Notes: a model not told the origin generated them from the letters alone. 64,000 bases of DNA from Trabulsiella odontotermitis (GCF_001297775.1 NZ_LIFX01000011.1:1-64000); one strand, 5' to 3'; numbered from the stretch's first letter, positions 18,417 through 29,363 are shown. A program made the numbers and translations.

Positions 18417-19955
18417 ATGACACAACGAATTTCAGGTAAGTGGCTGCTGGCGCTGGGTGTTGTCTCTGCCCTGGCAGCCGCGCCCGCCTTTGCACAGAAA
18501 GATGTCGTGGTGGCGGTAGGCTCTAATTTCACCACGTTAGATCCCTACGATGCCAACGACACCCTGTCTCAGGCCGTGGCGAAATCCTTCTATCAGGGGC
18601 TGTTTGGCCTTGATAAGGACATGAAACTGCAGAACGTGCTGGCGGAGAGTTATACCGTTTCCGATGATGGTCTGGTCTATACCCTCAAACTCCGTCAGGG
18701 GGTGAAGTTTCAGGACGGCACCGACTTTAACGCTGACGCCGTGAAAGCAAACCTCGACCGTGCCAGCGACCCGGCCAACCATCTGAAGCGCTATAACCTG
18801 TACAAAAATATCGACAAGACGGAAGTGGTTGATCCCACCACGGTGAAAATCACCCTCAAGTCGCCGTTCTCTGCGTTTATCAATATCCTGGCGCATCCGG
18901 CGACGGCGATGATCTCCCCGGCAGCGCTGAAAAAATACGGCAAAGAGATTGGTTTCCACCCGGTGGGGACCGGCCCGTATCAACTGGACACCTGGAACCA
19001 GACCGATTTCGTGAAAGTGAAGAAATTCGCCGGTTACTGGCAACAGGGGTTGCCGAAACTCGACACCATCACCTGGCGTCCGGTGGTGGATAACAATACC
19101 CGCGCGGCGATGTTGCAGACCGGAGAAGCGCAGTTCGCCTTCCCGATCCCTTATGAGCAGGCGGCGATCCTCGGGAAAAACAGCAAGCTGGAGCTGGTCG
19201 CCAGCCCGTCCATCATGCAGCGCTACATCAGCATGAACGTCACGCAGAAGCCGTTCGACAACCCGAAAGTGCGTGAGGCGATCAACTACGCCATTAACCG
19301 TCAGGCGCTGGTGAAAGTGGCGTTTGCCGGATACGCCACCCCGGCGACCGGCATCGTGCCGCCGTCGATTGCTTACGCTCAGCATTATCAGCCATGGCCG
19401 TACGATCCAGCTAAAGCAAAAGCACTGCTGAAGGAAGCCGGATATCCTGACGGTTTCAGCACCACGCTGTGGTCGTCGCACAATCACAGCACGGCGCAGA
19501 AGGTGTTGCAGTTTACCCAGCAGCAACTGGCGCAAGTCGGTATCAAAGCGCAGGTGACAGCGATGGACGCCGGGCAGCGCGCGGCGGAAGTGGAAGGCAA
19601 AGGGCAGAAAGAGAGCGGAGTGAGGATGTTCTACACCGGCTGGTCGGCCTCGACCGGTGAAGCCGACTGGGCGCTGTCACCGCTGTTCGCCTCGCAGAAC
19701 TGGCCGCCGACGCTGTTCAACACCGCGTTTTACAGCAACAAGCAGGTGGACAGCGATCTGACCGACGCGCTGAAAACCAACGACGCGAAAGAGAAAGCCC
19801 GTCTGTACAAAGACGCGCAGGATATCGTCTGGAAAGAGTCGCCGTGGGTGCCGCTGGTGGTCGAAAAACTGGTCTCCGCGCACAGCAAAAATCTGACCGG
19901 GTTTTACATCATGCCGGATACCGGATTCAGCTTTGACGAGGCCGACCTGAAGTAA
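18417..19955 (+). CDS. gsiB: Glutathione-binding periplasmic protein GsiB
   Basis: 512 residues, a family 5 solute-binding protein. A signal peptide with a hydrophobic core ends at AAPAFA; the mature protein starts QKDVVVAVG. It delivers glutathione to GsiCD. The start has AGGAGAG upstream, and the stop overlaps the gsiC start by one base (TAATG). Confidence 0.95.
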   Translation: MTQRISGKWLLALGVVSALAAAPAFAQKDVVVAVGSNFTTLDPYDANDTLSQAVAKSFYQGLFGLDKDMKLQNVLAESYTVSDDGLVYTLKLRQGVKFQDGTDFNADAVKANLDRASDPANHLKRYNLYKNIDKTEVVDPTTVKITLKSPFSAFINILAHPATAMISPAALKKYGKEIGFHPVGTGPYQLDTWNQTDFVKVKKFAGYWQQGLPKLDTITWRPVVDNNTRAAMLQTGEAQFAFPIPYEQAAILGKNSKLELVASPSIMQRYISMNVTQKPFDNPKVREAINYAINRQALVKVAFAGYATPATGIVPPSIAYAQHYQPWPYDPAKAKALLKEAGYPDGFSTTLWSSHNHSTAQKVLQFTQQQLAQVGIKAQVTAMDAGQRAAEVEGKGQKESGVRMFYTGWSASTGEADWALSPLFASQNWPPTLFNTAFYSNKQVDSDLTDALKTNDAKEKARLYKDAQDIVWKESPWVPLVVEKLVSAHSKNLTGFYIMPDTGFSFDEADLK

Positions 19956-20875
19956 TGCTCAATTATGTGATCAAACGGTTGTTCGGACTGATCCCCACGC
20001 TGCTGATTGTGGCCGTGCTGGTGTTCCTGTTCGTCCACCTGCTACCCGGAGACCCGGCGCGGTTAATCGCCGGTCCCGAGGCGGACGCGGAGGTTATCGC
20101 GCTGGTGCGGCAACAACTGGGGCTCGATCAGCCGCTGCATATTCAGTTCTTCGATTACATCGTTAACGTATTGCAGGGCGATTTCGGCCACTCGATGGTG
20201 TCGCGGCGTCCGGTGTCGGAAGAGATCGCCAGCCGCTTTCTGCCGACGCTGTGGCTGACCATCGCCAGCATGGTGTGGGCGGTGATCTTCGGTATGGCGA
20301 TGGGCATCGCGGCGGCGGTGTGGCGCAATCGCTGGCCTGACCGGCTCGGCATGGCGCTGGCGGTGACCGGCATTTCGTTTCCGGCGTTTGCGCTGGGCAT
20401 GCTGCTGATGCAAGTCTTCTCCGTCGAGCTGGGCTGGTTGCCCACCGTCGGTGCAGACAGCTGGCGACACTACATTCTGCCTTCCATCACCCTTGGCGCG
20501 GCAGTGGCTTCGGTGATGGCGCGTTTCACCCGCGCGTCGTTTGTGGATGTGCTTAACGAAGATTACATGCGCACGGCGCGGGCTAAAGGGGTGAGTGAAA
20601 CGCTGGTGGTGCTCAAACACGGTTTGCGTAACGCCATGATCCCGGTGGTGACGATGATGGGCCTGCAGTTTGGTTTCCTGCTCGGCGGCTCTATCGTGGT
20701 GGAGAAAGTCTTTAACTGGCCGGGGCTGGGGCGTTTGCTGGTGGATTCCGTTGAAATGCGTGATTATCCGGTCATTCAGGCCGAAGTGCTGCTGTTTTCC
20801 CTGGAGTTTATTCTTATCAACTTAGTGGTGGATGTGCTCTACGCGGCCATTAACCCGGCGATCAGGTACAAATAA
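19955..20875 (+). CDS. gsiC: Glutathione ABC importer permease GsiC
   Basis: 306 residues of the DppB type with about six membrane helices. The first helix follows [10 protein letters not shown], and the cytoplasmic EAA-like loop ([11 protein letters not shown]) contacts the ATPase. It forms the channel with GsiD. It overlaps gsiB by one base. Confidence 0.94.
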   Translation: MLNYVIKRLFGLIPTLLIVAVLVFLFVHLLPGDPARLIAGPEADAEVIALVRQQLGLDQPLHIQFFDYIVNVLQGDFGHSMVSRRPVSEEIASRFLPTLWLTIASMVWAVIFGMAMGIAAAVWRNRWPDRLGMALAVTGISFPAFALGMLLMQVFSVELGWLPTVGADSWRHYILPSITLGAAVASVMARFTRASFVDVLNEDYMRTARAKGVSETLVVLKHGLRNAMIPVVTMMGLQFGFLLGGSIVVEKVFNWPGLGRLLVDSVEMRDYPVIQAEVLLFSLEFILINLVVDVLYAAINPAIRYK

Positions 20876-20876
20876 G

Positions 20877-21788
20877 GTGAGATTGTTAAACTGGCGACGA
20901 CAGGCCGTATTAGACGCCATGCCGACGGTCAAACCCGGTCAGGTGCGTACACCGTGGCTTGAGTTCTGGCGACGCTTCCGCCGTCAGCCCATCGCGCTGG
21001 CTGCAGGGGTGTTTGTGCTGCTGCTGATCATCGTGGCGGTGGCGGCACCGTGGATAGCGCCGTTTGATGCGGAAAACTACTTTGACTATGACCGGCTGAA
21101 CGAGGGACCGTCGATGATCCACTGGCTTGGCGTTGACTCGCTCGGCCGTGATATTTTCAGCCGGGTGCTGCTTGGCGCGCGGATCTCGCTCGCCGCCGGG
21201 GTGTTTGCGGTGCTGGCGGGTGCGGTAATTGGCATTGTGCTGGGGCTGCTGGCCGGGTATTACGAAGGCTGGTGGGATCGCATCATCATGCGCATCTGTG
21301 ACGTGCTGTTCGCTTTCCCCGGCATTCTGCTGGCGATCGCAGTCGTCGCGGTGATGGGCAGCGGGATGGCAAATGTAATTATCGCCGTGGCTATCTTCTC
21401 GATCCCGGCGTTTGCCCGCCTGGTGCGCGGTAACACGCTGGTGCTCAAACAGCAGACGTTTATTGAGTCCGCCCGCAGTATTGGCGCCAGCGACAGCACC
21501 ATTCTGTTCCGCCATATTCTGCCGGGCACCGTGTCGTCAATTGTGGTCTTTTTCACCATGCGTATTGGCGTGTCGATAATCTCCGCCGCCAGCCTCTCTT
21601 TCCTCGGGCTGGGTGCGCAGCCGCCAACACCGGAATGGGGGGCGATGCTCAATGAAGCGCGTGCCGATATGGTGATCGCGCCGCACGTGGCGATTTTCCC
21701 GGCGATTGCGATTTTCCTGACGGTACTGGCGTTTAACCTGCTGGGTGACGGACTGCGCGATGCGCTGGATCCGAAAATAAAAGGGTAG
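20877..21788 (+). CDS. gsiD: Glutathione ABC importer permease GsiD
   Basis: 303 residues, DppC type with an N-terminal extension and about six helices; the loop [10 protein letters not shown] is the EAA motif. The start is GTG at 20877, one base after the gsiC stop, matching the E. coli N-terminus MRLFNWRRQ; upstream ATGs lie inside gsiC. Last gene of the operon. The c-di-GMP genes yliE and yliF that follow in E. coli are absent. Confidence 0.93.
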   Translation: MRLLNWRRQAVLDAMPTVKPGQVRTPWLEFWRRFRRQPIALAAGVFVLLLIIVAVAAPWIAPFDAENYFDYDRLNEGPSMIHWLGVDSLGRDIFSRVLLGARISLAAGVFAVLAGAVIGIVLGLLAGYYEGWWDRIIMRICDVLFAFPGILLAIAVVAVMGSGMANVIIAVAIFSIPAFARLVRGNTLVLKQQTFIESARSIGASDSTILFRHILPGTVSSIVVFFTMRIGVSIISAASLSFLGLGAQPPTPEWGAMLNEARADMVIAPHVAIFPAIAIFLTVLAFNLLGDGLRDALDPKIKG

Positions 21789-21801
21789 GCTTTGGGAAAT
21801 T

Positions 21802-21833
21802 CCCCGGTGGCGCTGCGCTTACCGGGGCTACAA
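21802..21833. repeat. REP element between gsiD and rimO
   Basis: CCCCGGTGGCGCTGCGCTTA followed by CCGGGGCTACAA is a typical REP palindrome at the convergent end of two transcription units. Confidence 0.7.
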
Positions 21834-21857
21834 GAGCGGGTGTGGCAATCAGGATAA

Positions 21858-23183
21858 TTAAACCCGGCTACCCCACAGATCATATTCGTCCGCGTTTTCG
21901 ACTTTCACGCGAACCACATCGCCCGGCTTCACTTTCGTTTCACCGTTCAGATAGACCGCGCCGTCGATTTCCGGGGCATCCGCCATGCTGCGGCCAATCG
22001 CGCCTTCTTCATCGACTTCATCGATCATCACCATGATTTCGCGACCCACTTTCTCCTGCAGACGGTCGGCAGAAATCTGCTGCTGAAGCTGCATGAAACG
22101 GTTCCAGCGCTCCTCTTTGATCTCTTCCGGTACCTGATCCGGCAGTTCGTTGGCGGTAGCGCCGTCGACCGGGCTGTACTTGAAGCAACCAACGCGATCC
22201 AGACGCGCTTCTTTCAGGAAGTCGAGCAGCATCTGGAAATCTTCTTCGGTTTCGCCAGGGAAGCCCACGATGAAGGTCGAACGCAGCGTCAGCTCAGGGC
22301 AGATTTCACGCCACTGCTTGATGCGCGCTAACTGGCGATCGACCGAACCCGGGCGCTTCATCAGTTTGAGAATGCGCGGGCTGGCGTGCTGCAGCGGGAT
22401 ATCCAGATACGGCAGAATTTTGCCTTCCGCCATCAGCGGGATCACATCGTCAACGTGCGGGTACGGATAGACATAGTGCAGACGCACCCAGACGCCCAGT
22501 TTCGCCAGTTGCTCACACAGGCTGACCATGCTGGTTTTGACCGGCTCACCGTTGTAAAAACCGGTGCGGTGTTTTACGTCAACGCCATAGGCGGAAGTGT
22601 CCTGGGAGATCACCAGCAGCTCTTTCACACCCGCATCGACAAGGCGTTTGGCTTCTGCCAGCACATCGCCAATCGGGCGGCTGTCGAGATCGCCACGCAT
22701 GGACGGAATAATGCAGAAGGTACAGCGATGGTTGCAGCCTTCGGAAATTTTTAAGTAAGCATAGTGACGCGGCGTCAGCTTCACACCCTGTTCCGGCACC
22801 AGGCTGGTGAACGGGTTATGCTGCGGCTTCGGCACATAATGATGTACATGCTCAAGCACCTGCTCGTAGCTGTGCGGGCCGGTAATTTCCAGCACTTTCG
22901 GGTGCACTTCACGGATCTGATTTTCCTTCGCCCCGAGACAACCGGTGACGATAACTTTACCGTTTTCGTTCAGTGCTTCGCCAATGACTTCCAGCGACTC
23001 CTGGACTGCGCTGTCGATAAAACCACAGGTATTCACGATAACCATGTCGGCATCGTCGTAACGGGGAACCACATCGTACCCTTCGGTACGCAATTCGGTG
23101 AGGATGCGCTCGGAATCAACCAGATTTTTCGGGCAGCCTAATGAGATAAAACCAATTTTAGGTTGCTGCGTTACATTGCTCAT
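21858..23183 (-). CDS. rimO: Ribosomal protein uS12 methylthiotransferase RimO
   Basis: 441 residues. It adds a methylthio group to Asp89 of ribosomal protein S12. The N-terminal domain carries a first cluster (GCPKN, NTCGF, GCLG), the radical-SAM centre is CNHRCTFC near residue 150, and a TRAM domain closes the C-terminus. Full length and alone. Confidence 0.96.
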   Translation of the reverse strand: MSNVTQQPKIGFISLGCPKNLVDSERILTELRTEGYDVVPRYDDADMVIVNTCGFIDSAVQESLEVIGEALNENGKVIVTGCLGAKENQIREVHPKVLEITGPHSYEQVLEHVHHYVPKPQHNPFTSLVPEQGVKLTPRHYAYLKISEGCNHRCTFCIIPSMRGDLDSRPIGDVLAEAKRLVDAGVKELLVISQDTSAYGVDVKHRTGFYNGEPVKTSMVSLCEQLAKLGVWVRLHYVYPYPHVDDVIPLMAEGKILPYLDIPLQHASPRILKLMKRPGSVDRQLARIKQWREICPELTLRSTFIVGFPGETEEDFQMLLDFLKEARLDRVGCFKYSPVDGATANELPDQVPEEIKEERWNRFMQLQQQISADRLQEKVGREIMVMIDEVDEEGAIGRSMADAPEIDGAVYLNGETKVKPGDVVRVKVENADEYDLWGSRV

Positions 23184-23584
23184 AGCTCAAAAATTATTCA
23201 ATTATTGGAATGGTCAGGGCAGCGATTCTACAGAGATCGGGGGAGAAATTGTACTGGAGATTGTCGTCAGTCTCTGTATCAGGCCTGGCGCTGACATTCT
23301 GTCTCATCTGACAGCGTAATTCTCTCAATGTGATAATTTATCATTATCAACTCTCGTTTTTATTCAAATTACTGGCTGTTAATTCTGAGCCTGCAAGATC
23401 GTCTGGTGCGTTTTTTTATGAAACCCGTCACGTTAATTCATCGATAACCCTCGCCCGGCCAATGTTGGCACACATCACGCATAGCTCTTCTGGTTTGCAT
23501 CTTTATTGCGTACTTCAGCCATATTCTGGCACCCCGATTGTCTCCTGGAATGAGCAATTCTGGCCGTAAAAGGAAAGATGTTTT
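23184..23584. other. 400-bp intergenic region before the purine permease
   Basis: No convincing gene; a 79-codon frame at 23330 lacks an RBS. The right half has two sigma-54-like sites described separately. The left half holds the rimO leader. In E. coli bssR follows rimO directly; here it has been displaced 5.8 kb to the right. Confidence 0.5.
23465..23541 (+). promoter_or_regulatory. Two candidate sigma-54 promoters of the purine cassette
   Basis: TTGGCAC at 23465 with GC at 23479-23480 keeps the GG-N10-GC spacing, and TGGCAC-N5-TTGT at 23527-23541 is a second match with one weak -12 base. Nitrogen-limitation promoters of this type would suit purine catabolism. No enhancer site was recognised. 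Confidence 0.35.
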
Positions 23585-25063
23585 ATGAATGAATCAGCGT
23601 TAAGCCGTCGTGGACTCTCAGCTTCCTCTTCCTCACCTGTCGATGAAATCCTCCCTGTCGGGCAAATGTTCCTCTATGGCCTGCAACATGTTTTAGTGAT
23701 GTACGCCGGTGCGGTTGCCGTTCCGCTGGTGGTCGGCAATGCCGTGGGGTTGCCGGTGGAACAAATCATCTTATTAATCAGCGCGGACTTATTTATCTGT
23801 GGCGCCGCCACCATCATTCAGGCGCTGGGCATCGGTCGCTGGCTGGGCTGCCGGTTGCCGCTGGTTCAGGGCTGCACCTTTGCTGCACTGGTGCCGATGA
23901 TTTTAATTGGCAAGGAGTATGGTATCGGCGGGGTTTCCGGCGCGGTGATCTGCGCGGGTCTCTTCACGCTGATATGCGCCCCGTGGATTAGCCGCCTGGT
24001 CCGTTTTTTCCCGAAAGTGGTAATGGGCTCCATCGTGACCTTAATTGGCCTGTCGATCATGCCGGTGGCAGGAAACTGGATTGGCGAAAGCGGCAGCGGG
24101 CAGGCGGCGTTCGGTGATCTGACGTCGCTGGCCGTTGCCGCGATAACGCTTTTCATCATTCTGAACGTCTATACCTTCGGCTCCGGGATGATAAAAAACA
24201 TCGCTGTGCTGATCGGCTTAATCTCCGGCAGCTTTATCTGGTGGTTGTTTAAATCGATCGATTTCCACCTCGTTGCGTCCACGTCGTGGCTCAGCTTCCC
24301 GCACGTCATGCGGATGGCGAAACCTGAATTTCATCTTATTCCTGTCGCTCTGCTGTCAGTGACGATGGTGGTGGTGATGCTGGAAACCATGTCCTCAATT
24401 ATGGCGACCGGTGACATCGTCGGTAAAAAAGCCAGTGCCGAAACGCTGCGTAACGGCTTAACCGCCTGCGGTCTGACCACCACTATCGCCGGGCTTTTCA
24501 ACCTGTTTCCTTATGCGGCGTTCGCTCAGAACGTCGGGCTGATTGGTCTGACGGGAGTGCGCAGCCGCTTCGTCGTCGCGGTCTCCGGCGTGATTTTAAT
24601 GCTGATGGGCATGTTCTCGAAAATGGCGGCGCTGGTGGTGGTGATCCCCAAGCCAGTGTTGGGCGGCGCGGGCGTGGTGATGTTCGGCATGGTAGTGGTG
24701 GCGGGCATTCGCACGCTGGGGAGCGTCAATTACCGCGATAACAATAACGGCATGGTGGTGGCCCTGACCATTGGCCTTGGGCTGATGCCGGTACTGGTGC
24801 CGCACCTGTTCGATCAGTTCCCGCCAATGTTGAAAATGTTTCTTCACAGCGGCATTACCATCGGCACGGTCATCGCCATTCTGGCAAACCTGACGCTGAA
24901 CGGAAAAGGTCTGCCGCTGCTCCATACGCATCAGCATGACAACCACGAACCCGACTTATTACCTTCCAGCACAGCTGCGCGGCGCGTGGCGGTCAGAACG
25001 GTGCGGATGTGGTTGCTGCTGCGAAAAGTACAGAAAGATGAAAGTCAAACGAAATCAATGTAA
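23585..25063 (+). CDS. NCS2-family purine (xanthine/uric acid) permease
   Basis: 492 residues and about 12-14 membrane helices. The nucleobase-ascorbate transporter fold is clear: QHVLVMYAGAVAVP in helix 1, and the later SMSST-like segment and NVGLIGLTGVRSR. It is closest in style to XanQ/UacT-type proton symporters; the exact substrate is not decided by sequence. RBS AAAGGA. It is followed after 38 bases by the xanthine-dehydrogenase-type gene, which supports purine uptake for catabolism. The region is inserted between rimO and bssR relative to E. coli. Confidence 0.85.
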   Translation: MNESALSRRGLSASSSSPVDEILPVGQMFLYGLQHVLVMYAGAVAVPLVVGNAVGLPVEQIILLISADLFICGAATIIQALGIGRWLGCRLPLVQGCTFAALVPMILIGKEYGIGGVSGAVICAGLFTLICAPWISRLVRFFPKVVMGSIVTLIGLSIMPVAGNWIGESGSGQAAFGDLTSLAVAAITLFIILNVYTFGSGMIKNIAVLIGLISGSFIWWLFKSIDFHLVASTSWLSFPHVMRMAKPEFHLIPVALLSVTMVVVMLETMSSIMATGDIVGKKASAETLRNGLTACGLTTTIAGLFNLFPYAAFAQNVGLIGLTGVRSRFVVAVSGVILMLMGMFSKMAALVVVIPKPVLGGAGVVMFGMVVVAGIRTLGSVNYRDNNNGMVVALTIGLGLMPVLVPHLFDQFPPMLKMFLHSGITIGTVIAILANLTLNGKGLPLLHTHQHDNHEPDLLPSSTAARRVAVRTVRMWLLLRKVQKDESQTKSM

Positions 25064-25101
25064 CCCGAACATCAACAACGGACAGTGAAAAGGGGAAGAC
25101 T

Positions 25102-28100
25102 ATGTGTGCCTTACGTTCAGCGTCGCAAGGACGTGTGGATGGACTCGCGAAAGTAAAAGGGACGGCGATTTACGGTGATGATATCACCCTGCCGGGCATG
25201 TTATACGGCGTGTGCCGCTATGCGGATATCCCGGCCGGAAAAATCGACCAGCTCGATCTCAGCGATGCGCTGGCGGTGGACGGGGTGGTTAAAATCGCCA
25301 CCTGGCAGGATATCCCCGGCACGCCGGTGGTGGGTGTTATCGTTAAAGATTACCTGCCCATCGTCAAGGATGAAGTGGTGTTCCACGGCGACGTGATTGC
25401 GGTGGTTGCCGCCACCAGCTACGCTGCCGCCTGCGAAGCGGCGGACAAAATTCGCGTGCGCTACACACCCTATGCGCCATTAACCGATGTGGAGGCGGCG
25501 CTGGCACCCGGAGCCCGCCTTATCCATCCCGATCGTAGCGATAACATCGCCGCTCATCATCACACCCTCAAAGGCAATATTGACGAGGGATTCGCGCAGG
25601 CGACACACGTGTTTGAGCGCGACTATGAAGTCGGTTTTCAGGAACATGCCTACATCGAACCGGAAGTGATCCTTACCTGGCTTGACCCGACCGACGGCAG
25701 CCTGATTATTTCCGGTTCGATTCAGAACCCGCATCGCGTTCGCGGTTTCGTCGCCAAATTTATGGGCTGCCCGCAAAGCCAGATCAACATCAAGCGTGCG
25801 GTCATGGGCGGATCGTTTGGCGGTAAGGACGATATTATCGATCATCTCGCCTGTCGCTCGGCGCTGCTGACCCGCCTGACCGGGTGCCCGGTCAAGTTTA
25901 CCTACAATCGTGAGCAGTCGATCATCGAGAGCTGCAAGCGCCATCCTTATAAAATGAAGTACAAAGCGGGGCTGGATGACGCCGGGCGGATTGTGGCGAT
26001 GAAAATCGACATTCTGGCCGACAGCGGCGGTTACGCGGCCTCGTCGCCGTTCGTCACCTGGCGTTCCTCCGTGCAGGCCGCCGGGCCGTACAATATCCCC
26101 AACGTCCATATCGACGTGACGGCGGTGTATACCAATAACAGCTATACCTCGGCGATGCGTGGCTTTGGTTCGCCGCAGGTGGTCTACGCCCATGAATCTT
26201 TTATGGATGACATTGCCGAACAACTGAACCTGTCGCCGGTGGCGCTACGGGAAATAAACGCTCTGCGGCAGGGCGACGCCTCGGTGACCGGGCAGGTGTT
26301 CGATAAGCACACCGTATCAGCGCTGGAAGTGCTGGAAAAAGCTACCGCTTCCTCAGAATTCATGGCAAAACGCCAGCATTATCGCGAACTCAATCAACAG
26401 GGCGGTGTGTATCGCTACGGTATCGGCCTCGCGCTGAGCTATCGCGGCTGCTCCATTGGCGCGGAAGGCGTCGACACCTCCACGGCGCTGATTCAGGTCA
26501 ACGAAGACGGCAGCGTGAATATCTCCACCTCTGTGTCGGAAAACGGCCAGGGGCTACAGACCACCATGTCGCTGATTGCGGCGGAGGCGTTTGGCATCGC
26601 CATGGAGGAAATCCATTTCAGCGAACCACCGACGTCAGTGATCGGCGATGGTGGTTCGACGGCGGCCACACGCGGCACCATGGTTGGCGGCGGGGCGATC
26701 CTCGACGCGGCGGAGAAAATTAAGCAGCGCATTCTGAATGTTACCGGTGAGAGCATCGGCACGACCGTGCTTGCCGATACCCTCTGGCAGGACGGTTTTA
26801 TCATCAATAAGCATGATCAGAGCCGCCGTCTGGATTTCAAAGCCGCGGTCAATCAGACCAAATGGGCGAGCGTCAGCCTGACCGAATATGGCTGGTACGT
26901 GCCGCCGCCAATCCACTGGGATGAAGAAAAAGGCTGCGGCAGCCCGTATTTCACCTGGGTGTATGGCTGCCAGGTGGCGGAAGTGAGAGTGAACACCAGT
27001 ACCGGAAAAACCGATCTCCTGCACGTGACAGCCGCCCACGATGTCGGGCATGTGCTGAACCCGGTCGGCTTTGAAGGCCAGGTCTGCGGCGGGGTTGCGC
27101 AAGGGTTTGGCTATGCACTGCTGGAAGATTTCAACATTGAGCACGGCCAGGTCAAATCAGAAAACTTCGACAGCTATCTGCTGCCGACCATCAAAGATAT
27201 CCCACGAATTACAGTCATCGGTGTCGAAAACCCGGATATTGCCGGGCCGCTGGGCGCGAAAGGGATCGGCGAACCGGCCACCGAACTGGCTGCCGCCGCC
27301 ATCAACAACGCAGTGAGTTTCGCCCTTGAAACCCGCTTCAATAAACTACCCCTGACGCTGGAGCAGGTCATTCTCAGCTATAACCTGAAAAAACCGGCGC
27401 GCCAGAGTGAGCTGATGATTGAGCACGAGAATAAAAAACAGGTATTGCGCCTGACCGACGTAACGGTAAGTCGCCCACAGAGTCTGGAAGACGCACTGAC
27501 GTTGCTGGCTGACGATGGTGTCAGCGCCATTGCGGGCGGGACGGATGTCATCGTGCAGGGGCGGTTGCAGACCCGACCGATGAAGCTGGTGGATATTTCG
27601 CATCTGGAGGAACTGACCGCCATCAGCGAAGATCCACTCACCCATGAAGTGACGATCGGCGCGGCAGTGACTTTCAACCGCATCACGGAGCATCCGCTGC
27701 TGCGCTCGCGTTATCCATTGCTGGTTGAAGCATGCCACACCGTGGGCTCGCACCAAATTCGTAACCGCGCCACCATTGGCGGCAACATCGTCAACGCCGC
27801 ACCGTGCGGAGACTCCATTCCACCCGCCATTCTCTACGATGCGCGCATCGAACTGCGCTCCCGCTATGCTGTGCGCAACCTGTCACTGGGGGAATTTTTG
27901 CTGTCGGGATATAAAACCCAGCGCCAGCCTGACGAGCTGCTGACGAAGGTGATCCTGCCGCCACCCGCCAGGCCGGATGCACGTGGCTTTTATCATCAGC
28001 TTGGGCGACGCAATGCCCTGAACATTACCCGCCAGAGCCTGAGCGCGCTGATGCAGTACGACGACAACGGTGTGGTGAACTACTGCCGTCTGGTGGATGG

Positions 28101-28317
28101 CGCGTTGTTCAGCAAACCGCAGCGACTGCTGGATGTGGAACGGTGTCTGCTGGGACATCGTCTGGACAGCGAAACCATCGACAGCGCCTGCGAGGTGCTG
28201 GAAAAACTGATCGATGCCGCCATCGGCAAACGCTGGTCGGCGGCCTACAAACAGCCGGTCTTTATCAATATGTTCCGCGACATGATGGCGGAAGTACAAA
28301 CATCGCTGAGCAAATAA
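25102..28317 (+). CDS. Xanthine-dehydrogenase-type oxidoreductase, fused molybdopterin and FAD subunits
   Basis: 1071 residues. Residues 1-771 are an XdhA-like molybdopterin subunit (GGSFGGKDD, AMRGFGSPQ, catalytic Glu in KGIGEPA). From Met772 an XdhB-like FAD subunit of 300 residues follows (AGGTDVIVQ, RNRATIGGNI). In E. coli the two are separate genes. At the join the ATG (27415-27417) overlaps a TGA in the next frame, so a one-base change could have fused them. It most likely oxidises hypoxanthine/xanthine, with electrons passing to the 2Fe-2S protein encoded next. No XdhC-type maturation chaperone is in the window. Confidence 0.85.
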   Translation: MCALRSASQGRVDGLAKVKGTAIYGDDITLPGMLYGVCRYADIPAGKIDQLDLSDALAVDGVVKIATWQDIPGTPVVGVIVKDYLPIVKDEVVFHGDVIAVVAATSYAAACEAADKIRVRYTPYAPLTDVEAALAPGARLIHPDRSDNIAAHHHTLKGNIDEGFAQATHVFERDYEVGFQEHAYIEPEVILTWLDPTDGSLIISGSIQNPHRVRGFVAKFMGCPQSQINIKRAVMGGSFGGKDDIIDHLACRSALLTRLTGCPVKFTYNREQSIIESCKRHPYKMKYKAGLDDAGRIVAMKIDILADSGGYAASSPFVTWRSSVQAAGPYNIPNVHIDVTAVYTNNSYTSAMRGFGSPQVVYAHESFMDDIAEQLNLSPVALREINALRQGDASVTGQVFDKHTVSALEVLEKATASSEFMAKRQHYRELNQQGGVYRYGIGLALSYRGCSIGAEGVDTSTALIQVNEDGSVNISTSVSENGQGLQTTMSLIAAEAFGIAMEEIHFSEPPTSVIGDGGSTAATRGTMVGGGAILDAAEKIKQRILNVTGESIGTTVLADTLWQDGFIINKHDQSRRLDFKAAVNQTKWASVSLTEYGWYVPPPIHWDEEKGCGSPYFTWVYGCQVAEVRVNTSTGKTDLLHVTAAHDVGHVLNPVGFEGQVCGGVAQGFGYALLEDFNIEHGQVKSENFDSYLLPTIKDIPRITVIGVENPDIAGPLGAKGIGEPATELAAAAINNAVSFALETRFNKLPLTLEQVILSYNLKKPARQSELMIEHENKKQVLRLTDVTVSRPQSLEDALTLLADDGVSAIAGGTDVIVQGRLQTRPMKLVDISHLEELTAISEDPLTHEVTIGAAVTFNRITEHPLLRSRYPLLVEACHTVGSHQIRNRATIGGNIVNAAPCGDSIPPAILYDARIELRSRYAVRNLSLGEFLLSGYKTQRQPDELLTKVILPPPARPDARGFYHQLGRRNALNITRQSLSALMQYDDNGVVNYCRLVDGALFSKPQRLLDVERCLLGHRLDSETIDSACEVLEKLIDAAIGKRWSAAYKQPVFINMFRDMMAEVQTSLSK

Positions 28318-28332
28318 CGTTATCACAGGAAA

Positions 28333-28351
28333 CAGGGCGCGGGGCGCCCTG
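28333..28351. other. Hairpin between the fused Mo/FAD gene and the Fe-S gene
   Basis: CAGGGCGC, loop GGG and GCGCCCTG form a perfect 8-bp stem with no T run, so it more likely stabilises the 3' end of the long message than ends transcription. Confidence 0.45.
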
Positions 28352-28367
28352 CAGAAGGGACAAAGCT

Positions 28368-28826
28368 ATGAGCACAATTAAAGTGAAGGTCAACGGCAAA
28401 CTAGTCGAAGCGAAAGTAGAAGGGAACATGCGGCTGTTGGATCTGGTCCGCGATACCTTCCGGCTGACGGCGACCAAAGAGGGCTGCTCCATCGGAGAAT
28501 GCGGTGCCTGTACCGTGATCATGAATGGTAACGCGGTCTGCTCCTGCCTCGTACTGGCCGCCCAGTGCGATGACGCGGAAATCACCACCCTCGAAGGGCT
28601 GAACGATAACCCCATCACGCAAAAACTCCAGACTGCCTTTGTCGAAAAAGGCGGCGTTCAGTGTGGGTTTTGTACGCCCGGCGTGCTGGTCAGCGCGACG
28701 GCCCTGCTGGAGAAAACACCACAGCCGACGGATGAACAACTCAACGATGTGCTGGAAGGGAATATCTGCCGTTGCACCGGTTATCAGCCGATCCTCGATT
28801 CCATCCACCATGCGCTGAAATCGTAA
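28368..28826 (+). CDS. Xanthine-dehydrogenase-type 2Fe-2S subunit
   Basis: 152 residues of the XdhC/CoxS type. The plant-type cluster is CSIGECGACTV with a further Cys (about residues 41-61); the second cluster is CGFCTPG and CRCTGY (about 99-135). It passes electrons from molybdenum to FAD. The ATG at 28368 has AGAAGGGA upstream; the longer upstream frame lies mostly inside the previous gene. Third gene of the purine cassette. Confidence 0.9.
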   Translation: MSTIKVKVNGKLVEAKVEGNMRLLDLVRDTFRLTATKEGCSIGECGACTVIMNGNAVCSCLVLAAQCDDAEITTLEGLNDNPITQKLQTAFVEKGGVQCGFCTPGVLVSATALLEKTPQPTDEQLNDVLEGNICRCTGYQPILDSIHHALKS

Positions 28827-28976
28827 CCATTCTGCTTCGCCCGGGGGAATCCTCCGGGTGTTGTAACTTTGTAAAGGATGTTAAGAAAAACCGCAAACAT
28901 TGACTTCGCTCATCATTCTGTACAAAAAATGACCATACTATAACGGTATCAGGGGGCAACAGAGGAGGAAAAGAGC

Positions 28977-29360
28977 ATGAGCGTTGGCAGACTGAAACGT
29001 AACATGATGAAAAAACTCATCAATGCGCGTATCGACCTCGATGCCTATCTGCAATTGAGAAAGGCGAAAGGATACATGTCAGTCAGCGAAAATGATCATC
29101 TACGTGAAAATCTGTTCGAACTGTGTAAGGAAATGATCAACGAAGTCGTACCACTCAGGAAGTCCCTGACGCGAGAAGAGCGAGACGCGCTGCGTCAGGC
29201 GGGGGAGGCGGTCGCGTCCGCCGCGATTTGCCTGATGACCGGGCACCGGGATTGCCCGTTATACATCACTGTTAACGTAGAGACGCTTGAACGCTGTCTT
29301 GAAACACTGACATCAAGTATCCAGAAACTGGATGCCGTATCTTCACACGCACATGTCTGA
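28977..29360 (+). CDS. bssR: Biofilm regulator BssR (YliH)
   Basis: 127 residues, similar to E. coli BssR along most of its length. The central LRKAKGYMSVSE and CLMTGHRDCP are the most conserved parts. It is a small charged protein with no known domain, linked in E. coli to biofilm formation through indole and signalling. RBS AGAGGAGG is strong. Its N-terminus diverges from E. coli. Confidence 0.85.
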   Translation: MSVGRLKRNMMKKLINARIDLDAYLQLRKAKGYMSVSENDHLRENLFELCKEMINEVVPLRKSLTREERDALRQAGEAVASAAICLMTGHRDCPLYITVNVETLERCLETLTSSIQKLDAVSSHAHV

Positions 29361-29363
29361 AAT

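Noticed and set aside
18537-19535. A 332-codon antisense frame in gsiB
   Set aside because: Shadow ORF caused by high GC at third codon positions.
28143-28367. Extended upstream start of the 2Fe-2S subunit gene
   Set aside because: The extension lies mostly inside the preceding gene in another frame; the ATG at 28368 has an RBS and gives the family N-terminus.
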